This document shows, one piece after another, positions 30,064-39,854 of a stretch of 64,000 nt of DNA. The position numbers were made by a program, and so were the translations under genes. This DNA comes from an uncultured Acidobacteriia bacterium. GTDB lineage: Bacteria; Acidobacteriota; Terriglobia; Bryobacterales; Bryobacteraceae. The notes under the pieces were generated by a model. That model did no database searches. It worked only from the letters and a program-made list of their open reading frames with translations, and was not told the origin of the DNA. Position 1 is the first letter of the stretch. Every line of letters begins with the position of its first letter. The stretch is from contig CAIKMJ010000077.1 in the NCBI GenBank assembly GCA_903828455.1, positions 1 through 64,000 of the forward strand, read 5' to 3'.

Positions 30064-32283
30064 GTGGAAGGACCCGGGTCAGTCAGTTCCCACAGTTCCG
30101 CGGTAAGGCGTCTCACGTACCTTTCCGCGGTGCTGCTGTTTTGGGGCGTTGCCATCTTCGCCAAGCTGGTCTCTCTCCAGGTCATCCAGCACGGCAAGTA
30201 CGCGGCGATCGCGCGCTCGCAGCAGGAACATCACGTCGATATCCCCGCTCCCCGCGGTTCCATCTTCGATCGCAACGGGCAGGCCCTCGCCATCAGCGTC
30301 CCGGTCGATTCCGTTTCCGTCAATCCCCAGCAGATCGCCAACATCCGCGTTGCCACGCAGGTTCTCGGCAACACGCTGAATCTCGATCAGACCGTACTTT
30401 ACGACCGCCTCACCTGGGCCCACGATCATCACAAAGGCTTCCTCTGGGTGAAGCGCCGCATCGATCCCTTCGAAACCGAGCGCCTGAAAGCCCTTCACCT
30501 CGACTGGGTGCAGTTCACCACCGAAAGCCTCCGCCACTACCCCAAGCAGCAGGTCGCCTCGCACGTTCTCGGCGGCGTCTTTCGCGATGAAGAGGGAGCC
30601 GGCGGCATTGAGCGAACCATGGAGCCCGTCCTCAAAGGGCGCAACGGTTCGGAAAACGACGTCATGGACGTCAAACGCCGCGGCTTCGAATCCCATGTCG
30701 ACAGCGCCGCCCAGGCCGGCGTCCCGCTCACTCTTACCATCGATGAGCGCATGCAGTTCGTTGCCGAGCGCGAACTCAAGGCCGGCGTCGAAGCCAAACA
30801 CGCCCGCAGCGGCAGCGCCATCGTGATGAATCCCTACACCGGCGAAATTCTGGCGCTCGCCAACTATCCCGATTACGATCCCAACCGCCCGCCCGTCGCC
30901 GGCGAAGATCCCATCGCGCGCCTCAACCTCGGCGCGCAGGTTCCCTTCGAACCCGGCTCCGTCTTCAAAGTCGTCACCCTGACCGCGGCGCTCGAAACCA
31001 CCGACCTCCGTCCGGAATCCATGATCGCCACCGGCAGCGGTACCCTCAAGCTCCCCGGCCGCATCGTGCACGAATCGCATCACGGCTACGGCACCATCTC
31101 GATGGCCGACGTGCTCGCCAAGTCCAGCAACATCGGCGCCATCCTCATCGGCACCCGCGTGGGCCGCGAAAATATGTACGACTACGCGCGCCGCTTCGGC
31201 TTCGGTCAGAAGACCGGCCTGCCGCTGCCCGCCGAATCCGGCGGCAAACTTCGCCCGCTGGAAAACAAGAAGAACCCGAAGGATCAGTGGGGCACCACGT
31301 CGCTCGCTTCCATCTCGATGGGCCAGGAGGTCAGCGTGACCTCGATTCAGCTCGCCCGCCTCGGCGCGGCTATCGCCAACGGCGGCATGCTCGTCCAGCC
31401 CCGCCTGGTGCTGAAGCGCGGCGATAAGGCCGAGCCCGCCCCCGCGCCCGTCCGCATCATCAAACCCGAAACCGCCATCACCATGCGCCAGATGATGGAA
31501 GGCGTCGTCCTCAACGGCACCGGCCGCCTGCACGCCCGCCTCGATGGCTACACGTCCGGCGGCAAGACCGGCACTGCGCAGATCTTCGAAAACGGGCACT
31601 ACACCCACAACTACAACGCCTCGTTCCTCGGCTTCGCCCCTGTCACCAACCCCGCGCTCGTCGTGCTGGTCACGATCCACCACACCTCCGGCGATGCCGG
31701 CATGGGTTCCGACGCCGCCGCGCCTGTATTCCAGAAGATCGCCCAGGAAGCGCTGCGCATGCTCGACGTGCCCAAGGACATTCCCGAGTCGCAGACCGCT
31801 GCGGCGAAGAAGCCCGCGCCTCCGCAGCCCGGCGAATTCGAAGGCGACCTGGCCATCGCCGGCCTTGGCGCGAGCAGCATCATGGAATCCGATCCGGACG
31901 TCAAAGCCATGCTCGTCGCGCAGATGAAGCCGAAGGTGGATCCCGATGAGATTCCCGCCGCGCCGCCGCTGCTGGCCTCCGCCAGGCCGCCGCTCTCCGC
32001 CGCCGCGCCGATGCCCGCCGCTGCTTCGATGCCTGCCGCAGCTTCGATGCCTGCCGCTGCACCCATGCCTGCCGCAGCTTCGATGCCTGCCGCAGCGCCC
32101 GTGCCGGCCGGCCCCGTGGTCCCCGATTTCCGCGGCAAGTCGCTGCGAGATGTGATGGCCGACGCCGCGGCCAGCGGCATCGACGTCATGGTGCAGGGCA
32201 CCGGCGTCGCCCGTGCCCAGTTGCCGCTGCCCGGCAGTCCACTTCATTCGGGGGAGCGAATCCGTATCGTATTTACGCGCTGA
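30064..32283 (+). CDS. ftsI: FtsI-like penicillin-binding protein (PBP3) with PASTA domain
   Basis: Septal peptidoglycan transpeptidase. A membrane helix lies near residues 18-38. The dimerisation domain starts with HVDIPAPRGSIFDRNG. The transpeptidase domain has SVFK (active Ser299), SSN (KSSNIGA) and KTGTAQ (Lys501), so it should be active. After about residue 570 comes a linker including six 18-base repeats (SMPAAA type), then one PASTA domain (about 684-739, VVPDFRGKSLRDV). Good ribosome site AAGGAG ends five bases before the GTG. The 739 residues exceed typical FtsI because of linker and PASTA. The frame stays open upstream to 29962, but without a start codon. Confidence 0.94.
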   Translation: MEGPGSVSSHSSAVRRLTYLSAVLLFWGVAIFAKLVSLQVIQHGKYAAIARSQQEHHVDIPAPRGSIFDRNGQALAISVPVDSVSVNPQQIANIRVATQVLGNTLNLDQTVLYDRLTWAHDHHKGFLWVKRRIDPFETERLKALHLDWVQFTTESLRHYPKQQVASHVLGGVFRDEEGAGGIERTMEPVLKGRNGSENDVMDVKRRGFESHVDSAAQAGVPLTLTIDERMQFVAERELKAGVEAKHARSGSAIVMNPYTGEILALANYPDYDPNRPPVAGEDPIARLNLGAQVPFEPGSVFKVVTLTAALETTDLRPESMIATGSGTLKLPGRIVHESHHGYGTISMADVLAKSSNIGAILIGTRVGRENMYDYARRFGFGQKTGLPLPAESGGKLRPLENKKNPKDQWGTTSLASISMGQEVSVTSIQLARLGAAIANGGMLVQPRLVLKRGDKAEPAPAPVRIIKPETAITMRQMMEGVVLNGTGRLHARLDGYTSGGKTGTAQIFENGHYTHNYNASFLGFAPVTNPALVVLVTIHHTSGDAGMGSDAAAPVFQKIAQEALRMLDVPKDIPESQTAAAKKPAPPQPGEFEGDLAIAGLGASSIMESDPDVKAMLVAQMKPKVDPDEIPAAPPLLASARPPLSAAAPMPAAASMPAAASMPAAAPMPAAASMPAAAPVPAGPVVPDFRGKSLRDVMADAAASGIDVMVQGTGVARAQLPLPGSPLHSGERIRIVFTR
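32005..32112 (+). repeat. 18-bp repeats coding a Pro/Ala linker in FtsI
   Basis: Six units of 18 bases (core GCTTCGATGCCTGCCGCA) run from 32005 to 32112 and encode six-residue repeats of the A-(S/P)-M-P-A-A kind. Units 2, 3 and 5 are nearly identical, which suggests recent slippage expansion. They form a flexible spacer between the transpeptidase and PASTA domains. Confidence 0.9.
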
Positions 32284-32290
32284 ATCTGCT

Positions 32291-33787
32291 ATGACGGTCC
32301 ACGAGCTCCTGGCGGGCGTTGCGGTTCACTCCGGTGTCCCCGCTACTCTTGCGTCCGCGCACGTTCTTGGCCTCGAATACGATTCCCGCCGCGTCGCCGG
32401 GGGCTATTTGTTCTTCGCTTTTCCAGGTTCGAAGGTCGACGGTCGCGTCTTCGCGGCTCAGGCAGTGGAGAGAGGTGCGCTCGCCGTCGTCAGCGAATCG
32501 CCCGCCCCGCCTGACTTCAGCCATCCCTGGATTCAGGTCGCCCACGGCCGCCACGCCCTCGCCCGCGCCGCCAAAACCTTCTATGGGAATCTCGACGAAA
32601 AGCTGAGTCTCACCGGCATTACCGGCACCAACGGCAAGACCACCACCAGCTATCTCATCGATTCCATCCTTCGCGCCGCCGGCAAAACCACCATGCTGGC
32701 CGGCACCATTGCCTGCCGCGTCGGCGACACCATCATCCCCACGGCAAACACCACTCCGGAATCGCTCGACCTGCACCGCATGTTCGCGCAGCTGGATTCC
32801 CTCGGCGGCACGCACGCCACCATGGAAATCTCCTCCCATGCCCTCGAACTCGGCCGCGTCTACGCTCTTCGCTTTCACACCGCCGTCTTCACCAACCTCA
32901 CGCGCGATCACCTCGACTTCCATCGCACCATGGAAGACTACTTCGCCGCCAAGCGCCTCCTCTTCACCGGCTCCGGCGGCCCCGCCCCGCAATACGCCGT
33001 GCTCAATCGCGACGACGACTGGTCGCGCCGCCTCGGCTCGCTCACCGGTCCGGAAAAAATCTGGTACGGCCTCGGGCCGGACGCCATGGTTCGGCCCCGC
33101 CACATTCAGTCCTCCATCGACGGCCTGCGCTTCGACATCTCTTTTGAAAAGGCACGCTTCGCCATCCGCTCCCGCCTCATCGGCCGCGTCAATATCTACA
33201 ACATCCTCGCCGCCTGCTGTGCCGCGATGACCTGCCAGCTGCCCGCCGAAGTCATTGAACGCGGGATCGCCGCCTGCGCCGGCATTCCCGGCCGCTTCGA
33301 ACGCGTCGATGAAGGCCAGCCCTTCGCCGTCGTCGTCGATTACAGCCACACCGACGATGCTCTCCGCAACGCCATCGCCGTCGCCCGTACCCTCGACGCC
33401 AAACGCGTCATCACGCTGTTTGGCTGCGGCGGCGACCGCGACCGCACCAAGCGCCCGCTCATGGGTCAGGCCGCCGGCGAACTCAGCGACCTCGTCATCC
33501 TCACCAGCGACAATCCGCGCTCCGAAGATCCCCTGCAGATCATGAACGACTCCATCGTCGGCCTCCGCCGCACCGATACGAAGTTCATCGTCGAACCCGA
33601 CCGCGCCGCCGCCATCCGCAAGGCCATCGACGAAGCCCGCGCCGGCGACGTCGTGCTCCTCGCCGGCAAGGGTCACGAAACCTACCAGATCTTCGCCGAC
33701 CGCACCATCCATTTCGACGACCGCGAAGTGGCCCGCGAAGCCCTCCGCGCCTACGGTTACCGGCCCAAAGAGGCAGCCGCGCGATGA
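32291..33787 (+). CDS. murE: UDP-MurNAc-tripeptide synthetase MurE
   Basis: Cytoplasmic Mur ligase adding the third stem-peptide residue. The ATP loop GITGTNGKTTTSYL lies near residues 110-123, and the LTSDNPRSEDP motif (about 400) contains the DNPR tetrad that selects meso-diaminopimelate rather than lysine, pointing to a Gram-negative type wall. The ATG at 32291 gives MTVHELLAG and a normal 498 residues; the open frame runs 26 codons further into ftsI. The stop overlaps the murF ATG by 4 bases. Confidence 0.95.
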   Translation: MTVHELLAGVAVHSGVPATLASAHVLGLEYDSRRVAGGYLFFAFPGSKVDGRVFAAQAVERGALAVVSESPAPPDFSHPWIQVAHGRHALARAAKTFYGNLDEKLSLTGITGTNGKTTTSYLIDSILRAAGKTTMLAGTIACRVGDTIIPTANTTPESLDLHRMFAQLDSLGGTHATMEISSHALELGRVYALRFHTAVFTNLTRDHLDFHRTMEDYFAAKRLLFTGSGGPAPQYAVLNRDDDWSRRLGSLTGPEKIWYGLGPDAMVRPRHIQSSIDGLRFDISFEKARFAIRSRLIGRVNIYNILAACCAAMTCQLPAEVIERGIAACAGIPGRFERVDEGQPFAVVVDYSHTDDALRNAIAVARTLDAKRVITLFGCGGDRDRTKRPLMGQAAGELSDLVILTSDNPRSEDPLQIMNDSIVGLRRTDTKFIVEPDRAAAIRKAIDEARAGDVVLLAGKGHETYQIFADRTIHFDDREVAREALRAYGYRPKEAAAR

Positions 33788-35160
33788 CCATCTCGATCCA
33801 GGCCATCTGCGATGCCATCGGTGCCGCTCCCGCCGGCGCGCCGTACGATCCCGCCCACGGAATTGACGGATGGTCCATCGACAGCCGCACCATCAACCCC
33901 GGCGACTGCTTCTTCGCCCTTCGCGGCCCCACGCACGACGGCCACGCCTTCGTACCCGCGCTCGCCGAAAATCAGGCTGCTCTCGCCATCGTCGATCATG
34001 TTGTGGAAGCCGCCGCCGTCCCGCAGTTCGTCGTTCCCGATACTCTTGTCGCCCTGCAGCAACTGGCCCGCTGGAGCCGCGCCCACTGGGGCGGCACCGT
34101 CGTCGGCGTCACAGGCAGCGCCGGCAAGACCACCACGAAGGATGCCATCGCCGCCCTGCTCAGCGTCGGCATCCGCACCGGCCGCACCATCGGCAACTAC
34201 AACAACCACTTCGGCGTGCCGCTCTCGCTGCTGCGCCTTCCGGACGACTGCCGCGCCGCCGTTATCGAAATGGGCATGAACCACGCCGGTGAAATCCGCC
34301 AGCTCTGCGACATCGCCAAACCCGACATCGGTGTCATCACCAACGTCGGCTGGGCCCACGCCGAAAACTTTCCCGACGGCATCAGCGGCATCGCGCTCGC
34401 CAAGCGTGAACTCATCGAATCGCTTCCGCCCGCCGGCACCGCCATCCTCAACGCCGACGATCCGCGTGTCCGCGAATTCCGCCACATCCACCCGGGCCGC
34501 TCCCTCCTCTTCGGCTTCGCTGCCGATGCCGACGTCCGCGCCGAAGACCTTCAGCTTTCCCCCGACGGCGCCCGCTTCGTGTGCCGCAGTCTGGCGCATG
34601 AAGCCATTGCATTCCGCTCGCCGCTCGCCGGCCGGCACGGCGTCAGCAACGTCCTCGCCGCCATCGCCGCCGCCGAGGCCATGCATATCGCGCCCGCCCG
34701 CCTCGTCGACGCCGTCCACAACCTCTCCGTCGGCAAAATGCGCGGCGAACGCTTCGAAAAGAACGGCATCACCGTTATCAACGACTGCTACAACTCCAAC
34801 CCCGAAGCCGTGCGCTCCATGATCGAGCTCCTTCGGGGCACTCCCGCCAGCCGCCGCATTGTCGTGCTGGGGGAAATGCTCGAGCTCGGCCGCGAGGCCG
34901 AACCACTGCACCGCGGCCTCGGACAATTCGCCGCAGAGCAGGGGATTCATGCCGTAATTGGCATACGCGGCGCTGCACGCTTCCTGGTCGATCAGGCCGG
35001 TGAAGCGGGACTGTCGGACAGCGCCGCGTCCTTTTTCGAGTCTCCGGAAGCGGCGGGCGACTTTTTACGCGACTATCTTCGGCCTGGCGACGCCGTCCTT
35101 TTCAAAGGTTCGCGCGGCGTGCAGGTGGAAAAAGCAATCGAACGGGCACTCGGCAACTAA
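33784..35160 (+). CDS. murF: UDP-MurNAc-tripeptide:D-Ala-D-Ala ligase MurF
   Basis: Mur ligase that adds D-Ala-D-Ala to complete the pentapeptide precursor. The ATP loop GVTGSAGKTTTKDAI lies near residues 109-123; the central domain has GNYNNHFGVPLSLLR and EMGMNHAGEI, both MurF-typical. The N-terminal substrate domain contains DGWSIDSRTINPGDCFFAL. Length 458 is normal. Start overlaps the murE stop, end lies 2 bases before mraY. The D-Ala-D-Ala ligase Ddl that feeds it is not encoded in this cluster. Confidence 0.95.
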   Translation: MTISIQAICDAIGAAPAGAPYDPAHGIDGWSIDSRTINPGDCFFALRGPTHDGHAFVPALAENQAALAIVDHVVEAAAVPQFVVPDTLVALQQLARWSRAHWGGTVVGVTGSAGKTTTKDAIAALLSVGIRTGRTIGNYNNHFGVPLSLLRLPDDCRAAVIEMGMNHAGEIRQLCDIAKPDIGVITNVGWAHAENFPDGISGIALAKRELIESLPPAGTAILNADDPRVREFRHIHPGRSLLFGFAADADVRAEDLQLSPDGARFVCRSLAHEAIAFRSPLAGRHGVSNVLAAIAAAEAMHIAPARLVDAVHNLSVGKMRGERFEKNGITVINDCYNSNPEAVRSMIELLRGTPASRRIVVLGEMLELGREAEPLHRGLGQFAAEQGIHAVIGIRGAARFLVDQAGEAGLSDSAASFFESPEAAGDFLRDYLRPGDAVLFKGSRGVQVEKAIERALGN

Positions 35161-35162
35161 TC

Positions 35163-36296
35163 ATGCTTTACTGGCTTCTCTACGAAAAACTCTTCCCCGC
35201 CATACGGCCCTTCCGCGTCTTCGGCTACGTCACCTCGCGCGCCATGTTCGCCAGTCTCACCTCGCTGTTCCTGTGCGTGCTGCTCGGCCCTTATCTCATC
35301 CGCAAGCTGCGTGAGTTTCAGATTGGCCAGCACATCCGCGAAGACGGCCCCAAATCGCATCAGAAGAAAGCCGGCACCCCCACCATGGGCGGCCTGCTCA
35401 TCGTCATCAGCATCGTCGGCCCTACGCTGCTCTGGGCCGATCTTCGCCAGCCCTACGTCTGGATCGCGCTGTTCGGCCTCGTCTCCTTCGGCATCATCGG
35501 CTTCATTGACGACTACGCCAAGGTCATGAACAAGCGCAACCTCGGCCTTACAGCCCGCCAGAAGTTCGGCCTGCAGATGCTCGTCGCCGCCGCCATCACC
35601 GCCGTCCTCGTCGTCATGCAGTATTACGGCGAATACACCACGGTCCTCAACGTTCCTTTCATCAAGACGTTTCAGCCCGATCTGCTGATCCACGCCGCCC
35701 TTGCCAGCCCGTTCACCTACGCGCTCGCCTTCCTGCCCTTCTACCTGTTTTTCGTCTTCGTTGTTGTCGGCTCCAGCAACGCGGTCAACGTCACAGACGG
35801 CCTCGACGGCCTCGCCATCGGACTCATGGTCATCGCCGCCGGCGCCCTCACCGTGCTCTGTTACACCAGCGGCAACCGCGAAATGGCCACCTACCTCCAG
35901 CTCGCCCGCAACCCGCGCACCGCGGAGCTCACCATCTTCTGCGCCTCCACCACCGGCGCCAGTCTCGGCTTCCTCTGGTGGAACGCACACCCGGCCGACA
36001 TCTTCATGGGAGACGTTGGCTCGCTCTCTCTCGGCGGAGCCATGGGCGTCGTCGCCGTTCTCATCAAGCAGGAACTGTTGCTCATTTTCATCGCCGGCAT
36101 GTTCGTCATCGAACTGATGAGCGTCATCCTCCAGGTCGGCAGCTACAAGCTGCGCCAGAAGCGTATCTTCCGCATGGCGCCCATCCACCATCACTTCGAA
36201 GCGCTTGGCTGGCCCGAATCGAAAATCATCGCGCGTTTCTGGATCGCCGGACTCGTCCTCGCCCTCTTCGCGCTCACCACCCTGAAACTCCGATGA
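35163..36296 (+). CDS. mraY: Phospho-MurNAc-pentapeptide transferase MraY
   Basis: Integral membrane enzyme that transfers phospho-MurNAc-pentapeptide to undecaprenyl phosphate, forming lipid I. About ten helices are visible. Family motifs are HQKKAGTPTMGGLLI, GFIDDYAKV with the catalytic Asp pair, NAVNVTDGLDGLAIG, and FMGDVGSLSLGG, followed by APIHHHFEALGWPE. Length 377 is normal. Its TGA overlaps the murD ATG. Confidence 0.96.
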   Translation: MLYWLLYEKLFPAIRPFRVFGYVTSRAMFASLTSLFLCVLLGPYLIRKLREFQIGQHIREDGPKSHQKKAGTPTMGGLLIVISIVGPTLLWADLRQPYVWIALFGLVSFGIIGFIDDYAKVMNKRNLGLTARQKFGLQMLVAAAITAVLVVMQYYGEYTTVLNVPFIKTFQPDLLIHAALASPFTYALAFLPFYLFFVFVVVGSSNAVNVTDGLDGLAIGLMVIAAGALTVLCYTSGNREMATYLQLARNPRTAELTIFCASTTGASLGFLWWNAHPADIFMGDVGSLSLGGAMGVVAVLIKQELLLIFIAGMFVIELMSVILQVGSYKLRQKRIFRMAPIHHHFEALGWPESKIIARFWIAGLVLALFALTTLKLR

Positions 36297-37570
36297 ACTT
36301 CTTCGAGAAAAAGATCCTCGTCGTCGGTATGGGGCGCAGCGGCCGCGCCGCACTCGAATTCCTGACCGCCCGCGACGCCATCGTCACCACCACCGACGTC
36401 ACCCCGCGCGATTCCGCCGGCTTCCGCCCGCAGACCGACGAACTCTTCGCCGAACCCTGGGACCTCATCGTCCTTTCGCCCGGCATCCCCGCCGACCTGC
36501 CCGCGCTCGTTGCCGCCCGCGCCCGCGGCGTCGACGTCATCGGCGAAGTCGAACTCGCCGCGCCGTTCCTGCAGGGCCCCGTCATCGGCATCACCGGTTC
36601 CAACGGCAAGACCACCACCACATCGCTCACCGGCCACATTCTGCAAAGCGCCGGCATCCCCGTTCAGGTCGGCGGCAACATCGGCACGCCCGTCATTGCC
36701 ATGGCGGAAGCCTCGCGGCCCGATCAGTGGAACGTTCTCGAACTCTCCAGCTTCCAGCTCGAAACCACCCGTTCTCTGCACTGCAAAGTGGCCGTCTGCC
36801 TCAACGTCACCCAGAACCATCTGGATCGCCATCACACGTTTCAGAACTACGCCGACGCCAAGGCCAACCTCTTCCGCATGCAGCAGCCCGGCTCCTTCGC
36901 CGTCCTCAATGCGGACGATCCCGTCTGCCGCTCCTTCGCCGCCCTGACTCCCGCCCGGCCCGTCTGGTTCAGCTCGAAAGACGTTCACGACGCCACCGTC
37001 TTCCTCCACGACCACACCCTCATGCCCGCCGCCGACATCCCGATCCCCGGCGCGCATAACATCGAAAACGTTCAGGCCGCCGCCGAAGCCGCCCGCGTCG
37101 CCGGAGCAGGCGTTCCGCAGATCGCCGCCGCCGTCCGCACCTTCCGCGCCGTCGAGCACCGCCTCGAATTCGTCCGCGAACTCCACGGCGTGCAGTTCTT
37201 CAACGATTCCAAAGCCACCAGCGTCGATGCCACCATCAAGGCCCTCGACTCCTTCCCCGGCAATCTCTGGGTCATCCTCGGTGGCAAGGACAAGGGCAGC
37301 GACTACACCGTCCTTCGCGACCGCCTCGCCCGCAAGGCCCATGCCGCCCTTCTCATCGGCGCCGCCGCCGAAAAAATCGCCGCGCACCTCGAAGGCTCCA
37401 CCCGGCTCATCTCCTCCGCAACTCTCGAAGCCGCCGTTGCCGAAGCCTGGCGCGCCGCACGCCCCGGCGATACGATACTCCTCGCCCCGGCCTGCGCCAG
37501 CTTCGATCAGTTCCAAAGCTACGAACACCGCGGCACCGCTTTCAAAGACCTCGTGAACGGATTATCCTAA
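36293..37570 (+). CDS. murD: UDP-MurNAc-L-Ala:D-Glu ligase MurD
   Basis: Mur ligase adding D-glutamate. An N-terminal Rossmann-like domain (KILVVGMGRSGRAALEFL) is followed by the ATP loop GITGSNGKTTTTSLTG (about 97-112), the NHLDRHHTF metal/substrate region, and the C-terminal FFNDSKATSVDATIKAL and GGKDKGSDY motifs. The ATG at 36293 overlaps the mraY stop and gives 425 residues; the open frame extends upstream inside mraY only as a read-through. The stop TAA shares its last base with the ftsW ATG. Confidence 0.95.
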   Translation: MNFFEKKILVVGMGRSGRAALEFLTARDAIVTTTDVTPRDSAGFRPQTDELFAEPWDLIVLSPGIPADLPALVAARARGVDVIGEVELAAPFLQGPVIGITGSNGKTTTTSLTGHILQSAGIPVQVGGNIGTPVIAMAEASRPDQWNVLELSSFQLETTRSLHCKVAVCLNVTQNHLDRHHTFQNYADAKANLFRMQQPGSFAVLNADDPVCRSFAALTPARPVWFSSKDVHDATVFLHDHTLMPAADIPIPGAHNIENVQAAAEAARVAGAGVPQIAAAVRTFRAVEHRLEFVRELHGVQFFNDSKATSVDATIKALDSFPGNLWVILGGKDKGSDYTVLRDRLARKAHAALLIGAAAEKIAAHLEGSTRLISSATLEAAVAEAWRAARPGDTILLAPACASFDQFQSYEHRGTAFKDLVNGLS

Positions 37571-38712
37571 TGGCCCAACGTCTCCGCACTGACTGGATTC
37601 TCTTCTCCACCGTCATCTTCATGGTGCTCTTCGGCGCCACCATGATCTACAGCGCGTCCTCCGTCGTCGCCGACATCCGCATGGGCTCCAGCTACTACTT
37701 CGCCGTCCGCCAGCTCATCTGGATCGCCGTCGCCGTGCCGCTCATGATGTATCTGAAGAAGGTGAACTACCGCCGCCTCCAGACGCCCGCCGTCGCCTTC
37801 ACTGCCATGGGCATCGTCATCATTCTGCTCGTCGCCGTATATTTCGCCGACCCTCGTCAGCATCGCTGGATTCGCTTCGGTCCCTTCGGCGGCCTCCAGC
37901 CTTCCGAATTCGCCAAGCCCGCACTCGCCCTCTTTCTGGCGTATTTCATCGCCCTCCGCGCGCGCGCCATCAACAGCCGCTATACGCTGCTCCCCGCCAT
38001 CTTCGCGCTGGCCATTGTCACCTTCGCCGTTGTGGTCGCCGACCTCGGCACGGCCATCGTCCTCGTGGGCACCGCCGGCGTTGTGTTTTTCGTTGCCGGC
38101 CTCGAAACGCGCTACATCATGCTCGCCGGCGTCGCCGGAGTGCTGCTGGCCTGCGTCGCCATTGCCGCCAAACCCTACCGGCTCGTCCGCGTCATCACCT
38201 ACAACCAGAAGGTTCGCGACTTTGTCGAAAAGCACGACAGCACCGGCTGGATTCACGCCCAGATGCGCAAATCCATCACCGCCCGCGACACCAACTACCA
38301 GCAGGAGCAGGCCAAGATCGCCGTCGGCTCCGGCGGCCCGGTCGGCGTCGGCCTCATGCAGGGCCGCCAGAAGCTCTTCTATCTTCCCGAAGCCCACACC
38401 GACACCATCTATGCCGTCGTCGGCGAAGAGTTCGGCCTCTTCGGCTCGGCCGGCGTTCTTCTCGGCTTCATCGTCATCCTCTGGCGGGGTATCCGCGCCA
38501 CCCTGTATATTCCCGATGAATTCGGCCGCTATCTCGCCCTCGGCATCACCACCATGCTGATCATTCAGGCCTTCTTCAACATGAGCGTTGTGCTCGGCAT
38601 GGTCCCCACCAAAGGAATCCCGCTGCCCATGATCAGCTTCGGCGGCAGTTCGCTCCTCGTCACGCTCGCCTCGCTCGGCATCCTGCTCAACGTTTCGGAG
38701 CACGCCGGATGA
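37570..38712 (+). CDS. ftsW: FtsW lipid II polymerase (SEDS family)
   Basis: SEDS-family glycosyltransferase that polymerises septal peptidoglycan together with FtsI. About ten helices; the SEDS signatures GPFGGLQPSEFAKPALALFL (about 108-127) and GIPLPMISFGGSSLLV near the C-terminus are present, as is the VGEEFGLFGSAGVL loop region. The 380 residues fit. The RodA paralogue is less likely given the placement between murD and murG. The stop overlaps the murG ATG by 4 bases. Confidence 0.95.
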   Translation: MAQRLRTDWILFSTVIFMVLFGATMIYSASSVVADIRMGSSYYFAVRQLIWIAVAVPLMMYLKKVNYRRLQTPAVAFTAMGIVIILLVAVYFADPRQHRWIRFGPFGGLQPSEFAKPALALFLAYFIALRARAINSRYTLLPAIFALAIVTFAVVVADLGTAIVLVGTAGVVFFVAGLETRYIMLAGVAGVLLACVAIAAKPYRLVRVITYNQKVRDFVEKHDSTGWIHAQMRKSITARDTNYQQEQAKIAVGSGGPVGVGLMQGRQKLFYLPEAHTDTIYAVVGEEFGLFGSAGVLLGFIVILWRGIRATLYIPDEFGRYLALGITTMLIIQAFFNMSVVLGMVPTKGIPLPMISFGGSSLLVTLASLGILLNVSEHAG

Positions 38713-39845
38713 CCACGGACGAACACCCGTCCGCGCCCCTCTTCGTCATGGCCGGCGGAGGTACCGGCGGCCACGTCATCCCCGCCATCGCCGTCGCCCG
38801 TGAACTCCGCGCCATGGGCTTCCCGGTCCTCTTCGTCGGCACCGAGCGCGGCGCCGAAGGCCGTCTCGTCCCCGCCGCCGGTTTCCGCCTCGAAAAAATC
38901 CGCGTCGGCGGCCTCATGAACCTCGGCCTCGCCACCAAACTCCTCAGCCTCGGGCGTCTCATCGCCGAAACCTTCGCTCAGATCGCCGCCTTCGGCCGAT
39001 GGCGCCCGGCCGCCGTCTTCAGCATGGGCGGCTACGTCGCCGGACCGCCCGTCCTCGCCGCCCTCCTCCGCCGCGTTCCGGTTGTCGTCATGGAGCCGAA
39101 CGCCACCCCCGGCCTCACCAATCGCTGGATCGCCCGCTGGGTCAAGCGCGCCCTCATCAGCTTCCCCCGCACCGCCCGTTTCTTCCCCGAAGGCCGCACC
39201 GAACTCACCGGCCTCCCCGTTCGCGACGAATTCTTCCGCCTGCCCGAACCGGAGACCTCCGCCTCGTTCACCATCCTCATCACCGGCGGCTCGCAGGGCT
39301 CCCGCACGCTCAATGAAGCCGCCCGCGCCGCGTGGCCGCTTTTCCGCGACGCCGCTCTTCCCGTCCGCCTCCTCCACCAGACCGGCTCCGCCATGTTCGA
39401 ATCCATCTCGAACGACTTCCGCGCTGCCGGTCTTTCCGGCGAAGTCCTGGCCTTCATTCCCGACATGCCCTCCGCCTTCGCCCAGGCCGACCTCGTCGTC
39501 TGCCGCTCCGGCGCCGGCGCCGTCTCCGAACTCGCCGCCGCCGCCCGCCCCTCCGTCCTCATCCCGTTCCCGTTCGCCGCCGACGACCACCAGCTCCACA
39601 ACGCCGAAGCCTTTCGCGACGCCGGCGCCGCCCTCCTCTTCACCGATCGCGAATGGACCGGCGAGCGATTCTTTGAAACCGTCCGTGCTCTCTTCGGCGA
39701 CCGCGCCCGCCTCTCCGCCATGTCCGCCGCCGCGCGAAAACTCGCTCAACCCGGGGCCGCCCGCCGCGCCGCCGAAATTCTTGTCGAATCAGCCGGTTTG
39801 ACCGCAAAAAGCATTGACACGCGTCTTACAGAGTCGAAACAATAA
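38709..39845 (+). CDS. murG: GlcNAc transferase MurG
   Basis: Peripheral membrane glycosyltransferase that adds GlcNAc to lipid I to give lipid II. Motifs are VMAGGGTGGHVIPAIAVA near the N-terminus, FSMGGYVAGPPVLAA, EPNATPGLTN (the usual EQN has become EPN), ITGGSQGSRTLNE, and the sugar-nucleotide site CRSGAGAVSELAAAARPS. Length 378 is normal. The N-terminus is about 10 residues longer than common. It is followed by murC after 9 bases. Confidence 0.95.
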   Translation: MTTDEHPSAPLFVMAGGGTGGHVIPAIAVARELRAMGFPVLFVGTERGAEGRLVPAAGFRLEKIRVGGLMNLGLATKLLSLGRLIAETFAQIAAFGRWRPAAVFSMGGYVAGPPVLAALLRRVPVVVMEPNATPGLTNRWIARWVKRALISFPRTARFFPEGRTELTGLPVRDEFFRLPEPETSASFTILITGGSQGSRTLNEAARAAWPLFRDAALPVRLLHQTGSAMFESISNDFRAAGLSGEVLAFIPDMPSAFAQADLVVCRSGAGAVSELAAAARPSVLIPFPFAADDHQLHNAEAFRDAGAALLFTDREWTGERFFETVRALFGDRARLSAMSAAARKLAQPGAARRAAEILVESAGLTAKSIDTRLTESKQ

Positions 39846-39854
39846 CTAGGTAAA

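Noticed and set aside
29894-30106. Arg/Ala-rich ORF containing the 15-base repeats
   Set aside because: It overlaps the end of ftsL and the start of ftsI in another frame; the repeats alone create the open frame.
30079-32247. 722-codon minus-strand frame opposite ftsI
   Set aside because: Antisense shadow of a well-supported gene with His/Gly/Asp-rich composition and no motif.
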